From Leguminivora glycinivorella (Eukaryota > Arthropoda > Insecta > Lepidoptera > Tortricidae), in assembly GCF_023078275.1 (NCBI RefSeq), contig NC_062990.1:7269549-7333548 (forward strand): a stretch of 64,000 nt of DNA. The letters run 5' to 3'. The notes under the pieces are model-generated. The model was given only the letters and a program-made list of their open reading frames with translations. It did no database searches and had not been told where the DNA came from. The position numbers and the translations under genes were made by a program. Positions 9,619 through 19,512 of this stretch are shown here, one piece after another (positions within the stretch are counted from its first letter, which is position 1; the number at the start of each line of letters is the position of its first letter).

Positions 9619-10027
9619 AATTCTGTGAGTCTAGTGAAAAAGGGTATAACTCAAATTGACTCGGTGAAAAAGATCACAAGTCTAAGTGACCGGCCACATC
9701 AGAGCGTCGCGTGTCTCGGGGCGCGCAACGGACGTCCGCGCCACGGCACCTGAGTGTAATTCAAAAAACGTCTCCTCAGTACATTTTGTATAGGAAGGAC
9801 GTAAGACGCGCCCCAGGTGGCGTGGCAGCGGCGTGGCGCGCGCCTTCCTATACAAAATGTACTGAGGAGACGCTTTTTGAATTACACTCAGGTGGCGTGG
9901 CGCGGACGTCCGTTGCGCGCCCCGAGACACGCGACGCTCTGATGTGGCCGGTACCTAAGGTGGGGCTTGTGCCCTTTTTCACCAAGTCAATTTGAGTTAT
10001 ACCCTTTATCACTAGACTCACAGAATT
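9619..10027. mobile_element. Hairpin MITE split at its loop
   Basis: The left arm (9619-9680), starting AATTCTGTGAGTCTAGTG, pairs with the right arm (9966-10027), ending CACTAGACTCACAGAATT. Without the family G insertion at 9687-9954 this would be a hairpin of about 136 bp with a 12-base loop. The insertion falls between bases 6 and 7 of that loop, not counting the duplicated CTAAG. Confidence 0.7.
9687..9954. mobile_element. Family G foldback element, copy 1
   Basis: An almost perfect GC-rich palindrome. TGACCGGCCACATCAGAGCG at the left faces CGCTCTGATGTGGCCGGTAC at the right. The arms also share AATTCAAAAAACGTCTCC and CTCAGTACATTTTGTATAGG. CTAAG flanks both sides (9682-9686 and 9955-9959). 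The same peptide can be read from both strands (SRGAQR...YILYRK), which is a palindrome effect and not evidence of a gene. Confidence 0.8.
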
Positions 10028-10105
10028 GGACTCGCTTTAGACACTAGTCCCATCAAAAGCGAGCATGTGATGAACAAAATATAGTCGCTCCCGGACAAGA
10101 ACGAT

Positions 10106-10205
10106 ATACACCGTGTGTTTTTTTGTTTTCCGTTAAATTCGACATGTCGCTAGGTTGGTTATCAGGAACCACCCTGTGGAAGAAAGTGATATACATCACT
10201 TTTAG
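10106..10205 (+). repeat. Family D fragment
   Basis: Contains TTTTTTTGTTTTCCGTTAAA, TTATCAGGAACCACCCTG and ACTTTTAGTTAA. These words occur in the same order at 19088 and in the family D copy split by piggyBac (52595 / 60540). Confidence 0.6.
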
Positions 10206-10372
10206 TTAAGAGTTTTGAATGATTCACGGTTATTTACATTAGACTTATATTGACCGGGATATAGACCGTGATTAACTTTTTGATTTTTGTCGAGCTCCCG
10301 ATATTTCGACGCAGTTGCATGCATCATGATCACGGAAAACTGACGAAGGCGGGTGGATGTTAAAGTTGCATA
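10206..10372 (+). repeat. Half copy of the 2506 foldback
   Basis: Carries GAGTTTTGAATGATTCACGG and the complete left arm of the 2506-2745 element through ATATTTCGACGCAGTTG, then part of the loop (GGCGGGTGGATGTTAAAGTT). The right arm is absent. The next stretch, 10380-10984, has only a weak hairpin (GTAAATAAAAAAGACGCG facing GAGCGAGTAACAG-type sequence at 10885-10975). Confidence 0.65.
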
Positions 10373-10984
10373 TTTTTATTATTTTTTGCTTTTGTTATAC
10401 TATAGGGCCCATCCGGTATAAAAAAAAAATCATTTATTTCAGATAAAAAAATCCATATTATCATAATGCGTCTCTATGTAGGAGTTTGTTAGAGAATAGT
10501 AGGCACCAAAGAGCCAATTCATATTATTTTCCTAATGTTCCTTCTGGACTAGGTCGATGAAACTTTTGTTTGATGTACAATATAAATTGGTTCATGTTTT
10601 AAAAAAATATGGTGTTTGTACCAAGAGCCGAACTTGTTTTGTATACAGAGTGATTAAAAAATTGGTTCAATTTTTTTTAAAGAATTTTTACGGTTAGAAG
10701 GGTCATATTTTTTTTTACACATAGCTTTTAGTGCTATTAATTAATGTTTGTACAAAATTTGGAATTAGTAACTTTTGTAGTTTCGGAGAAAATAAATAAA
10801 ACAATTTTGGGGTTAATCGGGTATTTTTCACCCCCAGGGGGTAACAGGGTTAGTATGAAGATTGTAAATTATCCTTGTAAATAAAAAAGACGCGATTATA
10901 GCTCGAGCGAGTTATAGTTCGACGCCGAGCGATGAACTGTTACTCGCTCGCTCTTTATTTTATTTACACGGAAGCGACTCTCTT

Positions 10985-11221
10985 AGGCACTGGTTCCACC
11001 GCGAGCTAGAAGCTATGTGCTATCGGCTATAAAAACGAACAAAAGATAATCACTCCCGTGTAAATAAAAGAGACACGGCGATGTTTATAACTAGTTACTC
11101 GCCCAGCGGTGAGCTATTAAAATCGCCGTGTCTCTTTTATTTGCACGGGACTGCTTATCTTTTGCTCGTTTTTATAGCCGATAGCTCATAGCTTAATAGC
11201 TCGCGGTGGGACCAGTGCCTT
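10985..11221. mobile_element. Hairpin MITE, uninterrupted copy
   Basis: The termini TAGGCACTGGTTCCACCGCG and CGCGGTGGGACCAGTGCCTTA are inverted. AAAAGAGACACGGCGATGTT faces AAAATCGCCGTGTCTCTTTT inside. This is the intact reference for the split copy at 7561-8871. 11222-11529 is AT-rich with nothing assignable. Confidence 0.8.
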
Positions 11222-11529
11222 ACGTTAGAATAATTTGTAAGGCTTTAATAAACTTTCGGTTCATTTGCGTTTAAGTGATTGGGATTATAATAAATTAAAA
11301 TTAAAAGTAAAGGTCAAAGAAAAATCACTTTAATTAATTTTCTTTTAAAGGAGGCCTTTGATAATTAAACCAAAAATTCTGCTTTGAATTTGAGAGTTTA
11401 TTGTTTAATTTCAAATTTTTTATCAAGCAGAATATGTTTGCAAACTAAAATTAAAAGAAACTTTAAGCGATCCTTATTCGAACGACTGAAATACCTATTT
11501 GCTCAAATTGTTATTAACTTAATTATATA

Positions 11530-11715
11530 GAAAACTAGCTTTTGCCCGTGGCTTCGCTCGCGTTAGAAAGAGACAAAAGTAGCCTGTCACTCTCCATCCC
11601 TTCAACTATCTCCACTTAAAAAATCACAATTTATAGCTCCGTTTTGCCTCGAAAGGCGGTCAAACAAACAGACACACACACTTTCCCATTTATAATATTA
11701 GTAAGTATGGATTGT
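11530..11715 (-). repeat. RTE-type 3' tail
   Basis: AACTAGCTTTTGCCCGTGGCTTCGCTCGCG leads through CACTCTCCATCCCTTCAACT to ACACACACTTTCCCATTTAT and AATATTAGTA. It is the reverse complement of the copy at 44468-44633. Non-coding. Confidence 0.6.
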
Positions 11716-11749
11716 ACATTTTTTAACGTCATAATCCTATAGAATCCTT

Positions 11750-12445
11750 AACTGTGCGTCTTTTTAGAGTACCGTACCAAAAAGGTACAAAACAGCATTT
11801 ATGGTGCGACTCTGTCCGTCTGTCTGTCCGTCTGTCACATTACTAAATATCTCGAGAACTACTAATCTAGCTATCAACTTGAAATTTGGCACAGTTGTGA
11901 ACATTGTAAACCTCTACATAGTATAATTTTTTTAAATTTATGAATTTGAATTCCCCCCCCCCCCTATCTCCGAAGTTTACCATCGAAAAATTATGAAAAT
12001 TTTAGGAAATATTGGTTATATGTTAAATATTACACGAAAAATAAAATCGTGTCTTTATTTTGGAAACTTTTTTTTTATTCACAAAAGACTTTTTAGATTT
12101 TTACTTTCAATTTAACCACCCTTGCGGACATAATTATATCGTACTTCAAATGCATACGAGATGTCACGTAAACCATTTTCTTTCAAATAACGTAAAAACT
12201 GTTTTAAACGGTTAGCATAATAAAGAATTATCCCTTAAAAACCAACATACTATGCGGGTCGCGCAAATTAGTTAGCAAATCCACCAACAGATGGCGGTCA
12301 ATAATGCTCATTAGTACTTCTAGCTTCTAGACCTTCTTGTCAAGTCATTAGAGTTATATGACAAACATAAGATTATTAGGTAGTTTGAAAGAAAGTTTGT
12401 ACGGAACCCTCGGTGGGCGAGTCCGACTCGCACTTGGCCGGTTTT
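11750..12445 (+). repeat. Family C copy
   Basis: Starts AGAGTACCGTACCAAAAAGG, then a (CTGT/CCGT) stretch (GTCCGTCTGTCTGTCCGTCTG), and ends GGCGAGTCCGACTCGCACTTGGCCGGTTTTT at 12415-12445. Related to 18196-18397, 38830-39020 and the tandem pair at 13838-15306. No ORF that I would call. Confidence 0.75.
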
Positions 12446-12559
12446 TTTTTTCTGACGGTTCTTTTTTCTAAAGCTTGACTGGCAGAGAATGCCATGTAGC
12501 ATTTAGTCCAACTTTTGTAACTATATATCGTTTACTGTGAAATAAATAAAAATAAATAC

Positions 12560-13047
12560 CGAATAAACTGACAACAAAATTAAAATTTTGAAAAAACCTC
12601 CGATGTAGTGGACCGATTATCATGAAACATGGCTAAGAACATTCATACATACAATCACACCTGTATCCCATAAAGGGGTAGGCAGAGCACATGAACTACT
12701 CAAGTTTCAGTGCCACTCTTGGCAAAAAGGGGTTGAAATAAAACGAAATTGTGACATTGCAGTGACAGGTTGCCAGCCTCTCGCCTACGCCACAATTTAA
12801 CCCATATCCCACAGTCGACTTCTACGACACCCACGGGAAGAAAGGGGGTGGTGAAATTCTTAACCCGGCACCACACCGGCAAGAACACTCCCGATTAGAT
12901 AATTCAGCTTTTTAACAAAAAAAAACTAAATCTAAATTTGTTCATCCGTGCCGGCGCTACGATGCCACAGACAGACACACACACAAACAGACAGACACGT
13001 CAAACTTATAACACCCCGTCGTTTTTGCGTCGGGGGTTACAAAGGGC
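12560..13047 (-). repeat. Family B copy interrupted by family A
   Basis: Family B words on the minus strand (AAAATTAAAATTTTGAAAAA, GTGGACCGATTATCATGAAA) stop at 12643. They resume at 12881 with AAGAACACTCCCGATTAG and run to the GACA-rich tract and CGTCGTTTTTGCGTCGGGGG at about 13043. The interruption is the family A copy at 12644-12880. Confidence 0.75.
12644..12880 (+). mobile_element. Family A copy with 9-bp target duplication
   Basis: Starts CATACATACAATCACACCTG, runs through CCCATAAAGGGGTAGGCAGA and ends GGCACCACACCGGC. AAGAACATT (12635-12643) and AAGAACACT (12881-12889) flank it. An intact family B copy reads AAGAACACT only once at this place, so this is an insertion with target duplication. 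The 237-bp unit gives clean ends for family A. Confidence 0.75.
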
Positions 13048-13219
13048 CAGTAAACAAACGAAATAATAAAATCTCATTAGACCGAATAGATAAAATCGTG
13101 ATTACACTCGGGGATAATTTTAAGGTCCAACGAAAACATAGGGCCAGATAATCTTAATGAGATTGTACTTGATCGCGTTAAGCAGGGGTCCTTGTGGCTC
13201 CTAATTAATCTTGTATTAA

Positions 13220-13380
13220 AGCTCGGCCACACATGCGCGTTTTGAGAGCGTATAGGCGGAGCGCTAGCGGAGCGTCAGCGGAGCGCAATGATAGCGGTGC
13301 GCAGTCTGGCTCTGTCGCGCCGATACGGAAGACCGATAGAGATAACTAGCTACGATAACGATAATATCGTAAGGTGTAAA
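13220..13380 (+). repeat. GC-rich short repeat
   Basis: CACACATGCGCGTTTTGAG, the GCGGAGCG triplet GGCGGAGCGCTAGCGGAGCG, and AGTCTGGCTCTGTCGCGCC. The last word recurs at 33028-33047. Probably a decayed MITE. 13048-13219 shows nothing else. Confidence 0.4.
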
Positions 13381-13384
13381 ATAC

Positions 13385-13760
13385 ACAGAAGGGGTCGTAA
13401 GACGCGGAACGGATGCCCGCGCCGCGCCGCCCGAGTGTTATAAAAACGACTCCTCGCGAACACTCACGTGGCGCCGCGTCGCTTGAGACGCGTCTTACGT
13501 CTTTCCTATACTAAATGTATGTACTCAGGAGTTTTTGAAATTTTTAGTTTAATTTATTTTATTTATTTAGGTAGGTAATTACAAACAAAAATCTCTAATT
13601 AATTACACAGTATCGTTAAACCAATAAGGTTTGTCTCGATACCTATTCCATTCCGCGGTAGATGTTATACAATACAACAAAATAACAAATAGTACTAGTT
13701 TAATCGGCGCGGCGCGGGCGTCCGTTCCGCGTCTTACGACTTCCGTCGCTTCTGAGGTCA
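13385..13760. repeat. Family G copy, diverged and interrupted
   Basis: GTCGTAAGACGCGGAACGGATG near the left end faces CGTCCGTTCCGCGTCTTACGAC at 13718-13740. Internal TATACTAAATGTATGTACTCAGGAG echoes family G. AT-rich DNA at about 13535-13700 interrupts the right arm. Confidence 0.55.
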
Positions 13761-13837
13761 CGGCTTAGCGTTTGTTTTAGCTACGTACTCTGGTCCCATT
13801 TCCCTTTTTTTACCTGAACATAAATGGAGCTTTTTTA

Positions 13838-14393
13838 AGGTTCCGTAGTCAACTAGTAACTCTTATAGTTTCGCCATGTCTGTCTGTCCGTCCGTCCGCG
13901 GATAATCTCAGTAACCGTTAGCACTAGAAAGCTGAGATTTGGTACCAATATGTATATCAATCACGCCAACAAAGTGCAAAAATAAAAAATGGAAAAAAGT
14001 GTTTTATTAGGGTACCCCCCCTACATGTAAAGTGGGGGCTGTCATTTTTTTTTCATTCCAACCCCAACGTGTGATTTATTTATTTATTAATATATACAAT
14101 TTACACAGCATTACAGTTTGCACCAAAGCGCTGGCAAATTTAAACATGCTTAGGAAAATAATTACAGTGATATATTTGGATAGGTATTTAAAAATGAATA
14201 AGGGTTTATTATGATCGTGTTTTGATAATATTCATATTTTCGGAAATAATCGCTCCTAAAGAAAAGAAGAACTTTATAAAGGCTTTCTAGGAAAATTGTT
14301 TTGAACTTGATAGGTTCAGTAGTTTTTGAGAAAAATTCGGAAAACTACGGAACCCTACACTGAGCGTGGCCCGACACGTTCTTGGCCGGTTTT
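13838..14393 (+). repeat. Family C copy, first of tandem pair
   Basis: AGGTTCCGTAGTCAACTAGTAACTC begins it and CACGTTCTTGGCCGG ends it. It matches 41578-42111 except for an AT-rich insertion of about 85 bp after ACGTGTGAT (about 14073-14165). The next family C copy follows immediately. Confidence 0.75.
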
Positions 14394-15306
14394 TAGGGTT
14401 CCGTACCTCAAAGAGGAAAAACGGAACCCTTATAGGATCACTCGTGTGTCTGTCTGTCCCTCTGTTACAGCCGATTTCTCCGAAACTACTGGACCGATTT
14501 ACTTGAAATTTGGTACACATATGTAAACCTGTGGCCCAAAGACGGACATGTAATTTAATTAAATGAAATTTAATCATAGGGGTCACTTTTGGGGGGTAAA
14601 CTTGAAAATTAAAAATCAAAGTTATTAAAACTATATTGTGTTATATATCAAATGAAAGAGCATTTTATGAGCATTTGAAATATATTTTTTTTTAATTTTT
14701 AATTTTGGTACTTTAGAAGTAATTTAAGAAAATAGACAAAAAATGACCATTCCCCCTTATCTCCGAAACTACTTAGCGTAAAATTTTCAAAAAAATACAC
14801 GAGATAGCCCTCTACCTGTAGATTACAGGAAAACCTATTAGAAATCTACAGTCAAGCGTAAGTCGGACTTACGAGAAAAAACTCAAATTAAGATTTTCAC
14901 TCACTGACGCTGCAAGCAGTACTAAACGTCTTAAAATTTTGTAAGCGTGATGGACAGGTAGAAAGAAATTAATTTCTGTCTTTTTCTTTTTAGAAATTGT
15001 TCAATTTTTTTTTCATTTGCCAAAATGACTTAAGTTTCTACTAAAAAGGAGGCGCTTAAGACCGTTTGTAAGTGGACTGAGCAAAATTTTGTTCAAATCG
15101 GTCCAAAAAAGGTCTCTGTTGACGAAAACATAGAATTTGTGCCAACGACAGCCCAAATCTGAAGTCCATTTTGCTCTATCTCTTATCGTTTCCGAGATAT
15201 ATACGTAAAGTCTTGAAAGTGCGAAAAGTTAACTTTGCCATCACAGTCGTTCAGGCGCTCATGAGTTCTTTGTATAGAAAAGTCGAAAACCGACTCGCAC
15301 TTGACC
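14394..15306 (+). repeat. Family C copy, second of tandem pair
   Basis: Begins AGGGTTCCGTACCTCAAAGAGG directly after the previous copy and ends AACCGACTCGCACTTGACC at 15306. It carries the CTGTCTGTCC tract near the start and several ATCTCCGAAACTACT repeats. The interior differs from the 13838 copy, so the two belong to different subfamilies. Confidence 0.7.
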
Positions 15307-15500
15307 AATGTTCATAGAATGTGTTGTGGTTTTTTACGCGGGTCCGCGACTGACGACGTTCGAATGTTTTGTTCGGAAATGTTTGAGGGTGGTTTCTTTG
15401 AAACGTCGCCGGCGGCGGGTGGTTCGACGGGCGAAGGTCACACGCCGCACGCGACGGTCTGTATTCGTTTTGTACAATAGCAACGGACGGCGGGTGGCGT
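15307..15500. other. GC-rich segment, nature unknown
   Basis: Holds CGTCGCCGGCGGCGGGTGG and CACGCCGCACGCGACGG. The Arg-rich frame here (15308-15505) looks compositional. It lies about 150 bp upstream of the THAP-like exon and could be a promoter-proximal CpG island, but no promoter motif decides this. Confidence 0.25.
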
Positions 15501-15594
15501 CTTGATATGGAAAATGACTGACTTCACTAAAGATAATGATGAACTCATTGAGGTAATACTAGAGAGGACACTGCGAGCAAAACGTTTGCGCTAC

Positions 15595-15621
15595 AAACAT
15601 AAGTCCATTGGACTTATGTTT
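15595..15621. repeat. Perfect 27-bp palindrome
   Basis: AAACATAAGTCCA and its exact complement are separated by one T. Thirteen-base perfect arms are unusual in unselected sequence. It sits 27 bp upstream of the THAP-like ATG. Confidence 0.7.
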
Positions 15622-15648
15622 CTGCCTGCACACAAATAAAATGTAAAA

Positions 15649-15724
15649 ATGCCTTCCTGCGCAACAAGATGCTGTTTAAGCCATACGAGAAAATCGAATA
15701 AAACTGACGTGTCACATTTCATCG
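15649..15724 (+). pseudogene. THAP-domain first exon, decayed
   Basis: ATG opens MPSCATRCCLSHTRKSNKTD, which matches the start of a THAP zinc finger (M-P-x-C-x(2-4)-C). A one-frame shift brings in VTFHR immediately before GTTAGT, a plausible splice donor at 15725. THAP genes commonly have V-T/S-F-H-R-F-P here, with an intron close to it. The second half of the finger (C-x2-H, AVPTIF) was not found within the next few kb. THAP fingers occur in host DNA-binding proteins and in P-element-type transposases, so either origin is possible. The frameshift argues against a working copy unless the sequence is wrong. Confidence 0.5.
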
Positions 15725-16133
15725 GTTAGTATACACGCTATATTAATCGATCTTTATTTAAGTAATTATTTCAATGAAGGGACGCGCTCCTCAAACGCGA
15801 AGCTATCGCTGCCATTTTGTTGAACGAAATCATAGATTAATCGCATCATAATCGCACAGACTTGACATGTAGGTAATGAAGTATAGTAATTGTGATTATA
15901 TTCTGTTTGTAATATATAAAAGAGAAATGTTAAATTTATTTCACGTTATACTTATGAATACTACACAGTTCTAACACGAGTTGTAATCGATATTTTCATA
16001 CAATAATAACCTATGATTTTCTTCAAGGGCAATTAAAGTAGGTATATGAAAAAAATCAATAATGTATTGTTGTTTCACTTAGTAGAACTTAAACATAGCA
16101 CAATGTATGATAGTGCTAAAATTAAACTACTTA

Positions 16134-16273
16134 CCCCCTTATTCATAAACGTTCACTAAAGTTATCAAGCCGATAAAGTTCGTTTGTCCCTTTCTTTCAC
16201 ACCAATACGCCGAAAAGGGACAAACGAACTTTATCGGCTTGATAACTTTAGTGTGCGTTTATGAATAAGGGGG
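16134..16273. mobile_element. Family H hairpin MITE, copy 1
   Basis: CCCCCTTATTCATAAACG at the left faces CGTTTATGAATAAGGGGG at the right. The arms continue with AAGTTATCAAGCCGATAAAG and its inverse, around a loop with CACACCAATACGCCG. 15725-16133 has nothing else assignable. Confidence 0.85.
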
Positions 16274-16309
16274 TTAGTATTTTACAAAAAGTATAAAAAA
16301 AGGTCTACA

Positions 16310-17135
16310 CTAAGAGTGTCGCGTCTAGGTGGTCATTGGTCAAGTCTTACTCTATGTATGACACGGTACCTCCCCACGCATGCGCCGCGCGCTGCCGGCC
16401 GGAGCACAGACTTTGTTTGGGGTGTTATTTCTAGTATGTTAGTACATAGTAATTCAATGGATGAATTGTACTTCTGTGAACGTTTTCGATATACTTAATC
16501 GAATATATGATGTAATTTTTTCTTTACTACAATGCAAGTGTTTGAGTACCAAGTTAAAAATTTCACTTTCTTTTTGCCGGTTTCATACAAAAATATCGTT
16601 TGACTGTCTCTTTTTTTTGGGTAATATCAATATTTATATGGACGGATTAAGTCGCGTATAATCTTCTTCCTCTAAGAATTACAATGTAAGTATTTTTGCA
16701 TTCATTTTGATCAGAGCACAACACAACAGTTCAAAAATCAGTCTACCAGAGCTTCTGAGTTCCGTCGCTGACGACGTGTGACCAAGGGTCAGAAAACCCA
16801 CGCACCCGCGACCGACAGCGTGTGGCACAGCGGTACATGCGGCTCACATCCAAACGCCGCCGGGCGCGTGTGACGGGCCAGAGAAACCAGGGCCTTAGGG
16901 CTAGGTGATTATCGCCGCGCCGCAGAGGACGCGCTGAGGGGGGGGGGCGGTGCCTACAGCAGTTGTAGCGCTGCCAGGGGCGGCTCACTCCGCTATCCTA
17001 TCGCCGCGCTACAAGTATATCCTGGCGGCCGCGAGCTGTGGCCGCGAGTTCGCGGCCTACTCAGGGGTGGCGCACATTCTCACGGAATGCACGTTCGCAC
17101 TTTCTATTGTTACTTTACGTCGCGAGGCTTTTTAA
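16310..17135. other. GC-rich region, possible CpG island or GC-rich repeat
   Basis: 16316-16420 and 16743-17110 are much richer in G+C and CpG than the surroundings (CATGCGCCGCGCGCTGCCGG; CCTGGCGGCCGCGAGCTGTG; GCCGCGAGTTCGCGGCCTAC). The reading frames on both strands (16743-16988 minus, 16950-17135 plus) overlap and match nothing I know. It could be 5' regulatory DNA of an unseen gene or a GC-rich repeat. From 17136 to 17388 there is AT-rich DNA without features. Confidence 0.3.
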
Positions 17136-17388
17136 GCGATGTCCGCGGGTGGAATGGCTAATAATACTTAAATAGACATGTTGAATAAAATAAATACCAA
17201 AAGATATTCTTATACAGATCTACTACTGATTAAGTCCCACGGAAAAGTTCAATAAGGCTTGTGATGTTGGAACCTTGAACAAAAATATATAAATACAGCG
17301 TATATACCTAGAAAGTACTCAAGACTTGAATATAATAATATAACATTTAATGTGAGTATTAATTCGTTTGGATCCATTGGTAACCCTA

Positions 17389-17600
17389 TCACCGGACGCC
17401 GCGCACGTGCGGCTCGTTTCTTTGTAAGAATGTTGTAGGTATTTAAAAAGGCGGCATTTCGGAAACATCAAAGCAGTGGGCCTTCTTTACTTGTGCTATT
17501 ATATATTCTGTGGCGCCGCGCCGGTGTCCACGTGCGCTCTCTGCAGTGTGCGCTGCCGCTGCCACGAAACGTTTACCTACTCCGTGTAATACTGATAAAA
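17389..17600. other. Second GC-rich block
   Basis: ACGCCGCGCACGTGCGGCTCG and GGCGCCGCGCCGGTGTCCAC, with CACGTG palindromes at about 17404 and 17529. No reading frame is convincing. Together with 15307-17135 it forms a stretch of about 2.3 kb where known repeats are scarce. 17601-17975 holds nothing I can assign. Confidence 0.25.
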
Positions 17601-17975
17601 GAAAGTATTGACGTGAATTCACACGTTTCGGAAATGACTGTAGGTATTTTAAATATTTTAGCACAATATGTTTTTTGCCTCTTATTGCCTATTATACAAT
17701 ATATACATACCTACTATGGCAACTCTATCACAGCGCAGAATATGCAGAAGCCACATGGTTGTCTGCGACAGAAACTCAATAGACATTTTTAGAGTTTTTA
17801 AAATAAGTACCTAAGTAGGTACGTGAAGTAACATGGTAAATTAAAAAAATATCATTAGATACTTATTGCGAAGGTGTAAACAATTTCCTTCGTTTTGCCA
17901 CATATCAATAATTACCTATCTATATTAAATTCATTAATCCGTATACATTACATTTTTACAGTACGGTAATACTCA

Positions 17976-18113
17976 CCCCGTCATTCATAAACGTACACTA
18001 AGTTATCAAGCCGATAAAGTTCGGTTGTCCCTTTCCGACGTATTGGTGTGATAGAAAGGGACAAACGAACTTTATCGGCTGGATAACTTTAGTGTACGTT
18101 TATGAATAAAGGT
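17976..18113. mobile_element. Family H hairpin MITE, copy 2
   Basis: Same arms as 16134-16273 (TTCATAAACGTACACTAA; AAGTTATCAAGCCGATAAAG) with the loop TTTCCGACGTATTGGTGTGATAG. Slightly diverged at both tips. Confidence 0.85.
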
Positions 18114-18195
18114 GTTAAAATTTATAGCTACGAAATTTTACATAAAACACCTACTTTAAAATAAAATAAGAAATGTTGAATTTGGTTAACATTAT

Positions 18196-18397
18196 AAAAG
18201 ACCTCACGCAAGCTGTGCTAATTAGTTCGCGAATTCGTCGAGAGGTGGCGCTAAACACAATTATGCTCATTAGAGAACCTATACTTCTAGCCTAGCCCAG
18301 TCTTTAGACATAAGTGAGTAACGTAAAAGTACCTAATAGTTTTGTAGGTACGGAACCCTCGGTGGGCGAGTCCGACTCGCACTTGGCCGGTTTTTCT
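18196..18397 (+). repeat. Family C copy, 3' part
   Basis: ATGCTCATTAG, then TACGGAACCCTCGGTGGGCG and AGTCCGACTCGCACTTGGCC, matching the last 200 bp of 11750-12445. 18398-18660 has no assignable feature. Confidence 0.75.
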
Positions 18398-18663
18398 ATT
18401 AAGTATCTTTTTCGATGTTTGTTTAGAATGTTTAGCGTCCTACACAAAATGTTTTGTCGTATATTGTACAAAAGGGACCCAGGGTTTTATTAACCGGTCA
18501 AAGCATTTTTATGTATAATGTATAGCCTTTAGCTGCTTAGAGGCCTATAAAAAGCTCTTCCATTCAATTTGGAATCTTTATTTTCACACATAAAAATGGC
18601 TGTGCTCTTAGATTTGTTTTGCGACAATTCAGTGGTTTTGGTAATACTTTACGGAGTTGTATG

Positions 18664-18775
18664 TGTTTTTTTTTTGTTTTTCGTTAACTTCGACACACAG
18701 GAACCACCCGGTATATATCGCTTTTAGTTATGTAAATACGACGTGTCGAATTTAACGAAAAAATAAACATGGTGT
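18664..18775. repeat. Family D short palindromic derivative
   Basis: TTTTTGTTTTTCGTTAACTTCGACAC at the left faces GTGTCGAATTTAACGAAAAAATA at the right, around CAGGAACCACCCGGTATATA. This shows that family D has inverted ends and can exist as a unit of about 110 bp. Confidence 0.6.
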
Positions 18776-18836
18776 AGAGAACATAGGATATAGATGTATT
18801 TAGAATAGACAAACGGATATAGGGGAAGGTTGCGAT

Positions 18837-18881
18837 CATTGGACCGGCGCCTTGATTGGACCGGCGCCTTGATTGGACCAC
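18837..18881 (+). repeat. Short tandem repeat, 17-bp unit
   Basis: ATTGGACCGGCGCCTTG occurs twice in a row, followed by a third ATTGGACC. Small, GC-rich and isolated. Confidence 0.7.
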
Positions 18882-19087
18882 TTACATATTTTATAATCTA
18901 AGCGTGCTAGACGGAATCGACTAATGTACAGGGTGACCTTGGGCGGCCGGGCCCCCCGCAACCTCAGTCGCGCCTCGCAGGAATAAAATCACGTAACTAC
19001 ATTTGCAATTGAATTTGTGTTGACGTATAATGCTTATACATTTAGTAATAAGCAGATTTATAACAGCAGGTTCCAGCCATGTCTTAT

Positions 19088-19512
19088 ACACCGTGTTTTT
19101 TTGTTTTCCGTTAAATTCGACACGTATTTAGGTTCGTTATCAGGAACAACCCCCTGTATATCACTTTTAGTTAAATTCGCCAAAAAAAATTTTCATCGTT
19201 TTCATACATAATAAATGAATTTATTAGTGTGAGAGACCCTTAACAATAATATATAAGTTAGTGTCAAGTCATTGACGGCACATGTCAAAGCAAATATCAT
19301 TAGGAAGTGGTAAAGGCACACGTGTTCAGTAATTATTTTTATTTTTTTAATAACTCAATAACGATCCGATATTGGGTATCGGAAGAATTTCTATAGAAAG
19401 AATCCAAGGATATCGGTCCGGCATCCGATATCGGATCTGATAATGTGAAAACGCACTAAGAGTTAAGACGCTAGTTTCTTAGAGAAATTAATTGTATTTG
19501 ATCCAAAGAACC
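19088..19512 (+). repeat. Family D copy, uninterrupted
   Basis: Starts CACCGTGTTTTTTTGTTTTCCG, then TTAAATTCGACACG, GTTATCAGGAACAACCCCC, TTTATTAGTGTGAGAGACCC and ends near GCTAGTTTCTTAGAGAAATT. It is the pre-insertion counterpart of the copy split by the piggyBac element: the TTAA at about 19121 is where that element entered in the other copy. 19513-19900 shows nothing assignable. Confidence 0.75.

Noticed and set aside
9682..9995. Opposing ORFs with the same peptide (SRGAQRTSAPRHLSVIQK) on both strands
   Set aside because: They are the two arms of a palindrome (family G); identical peptides on opposite strands follow from the inverted repeat. The same applies at 27841-28175.
15308..15505. 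Arg-rich 65-residue ORF as a gene
   Set aside because: Composition-driven (CG-rich codons), no motif and no homologue that I recognise.
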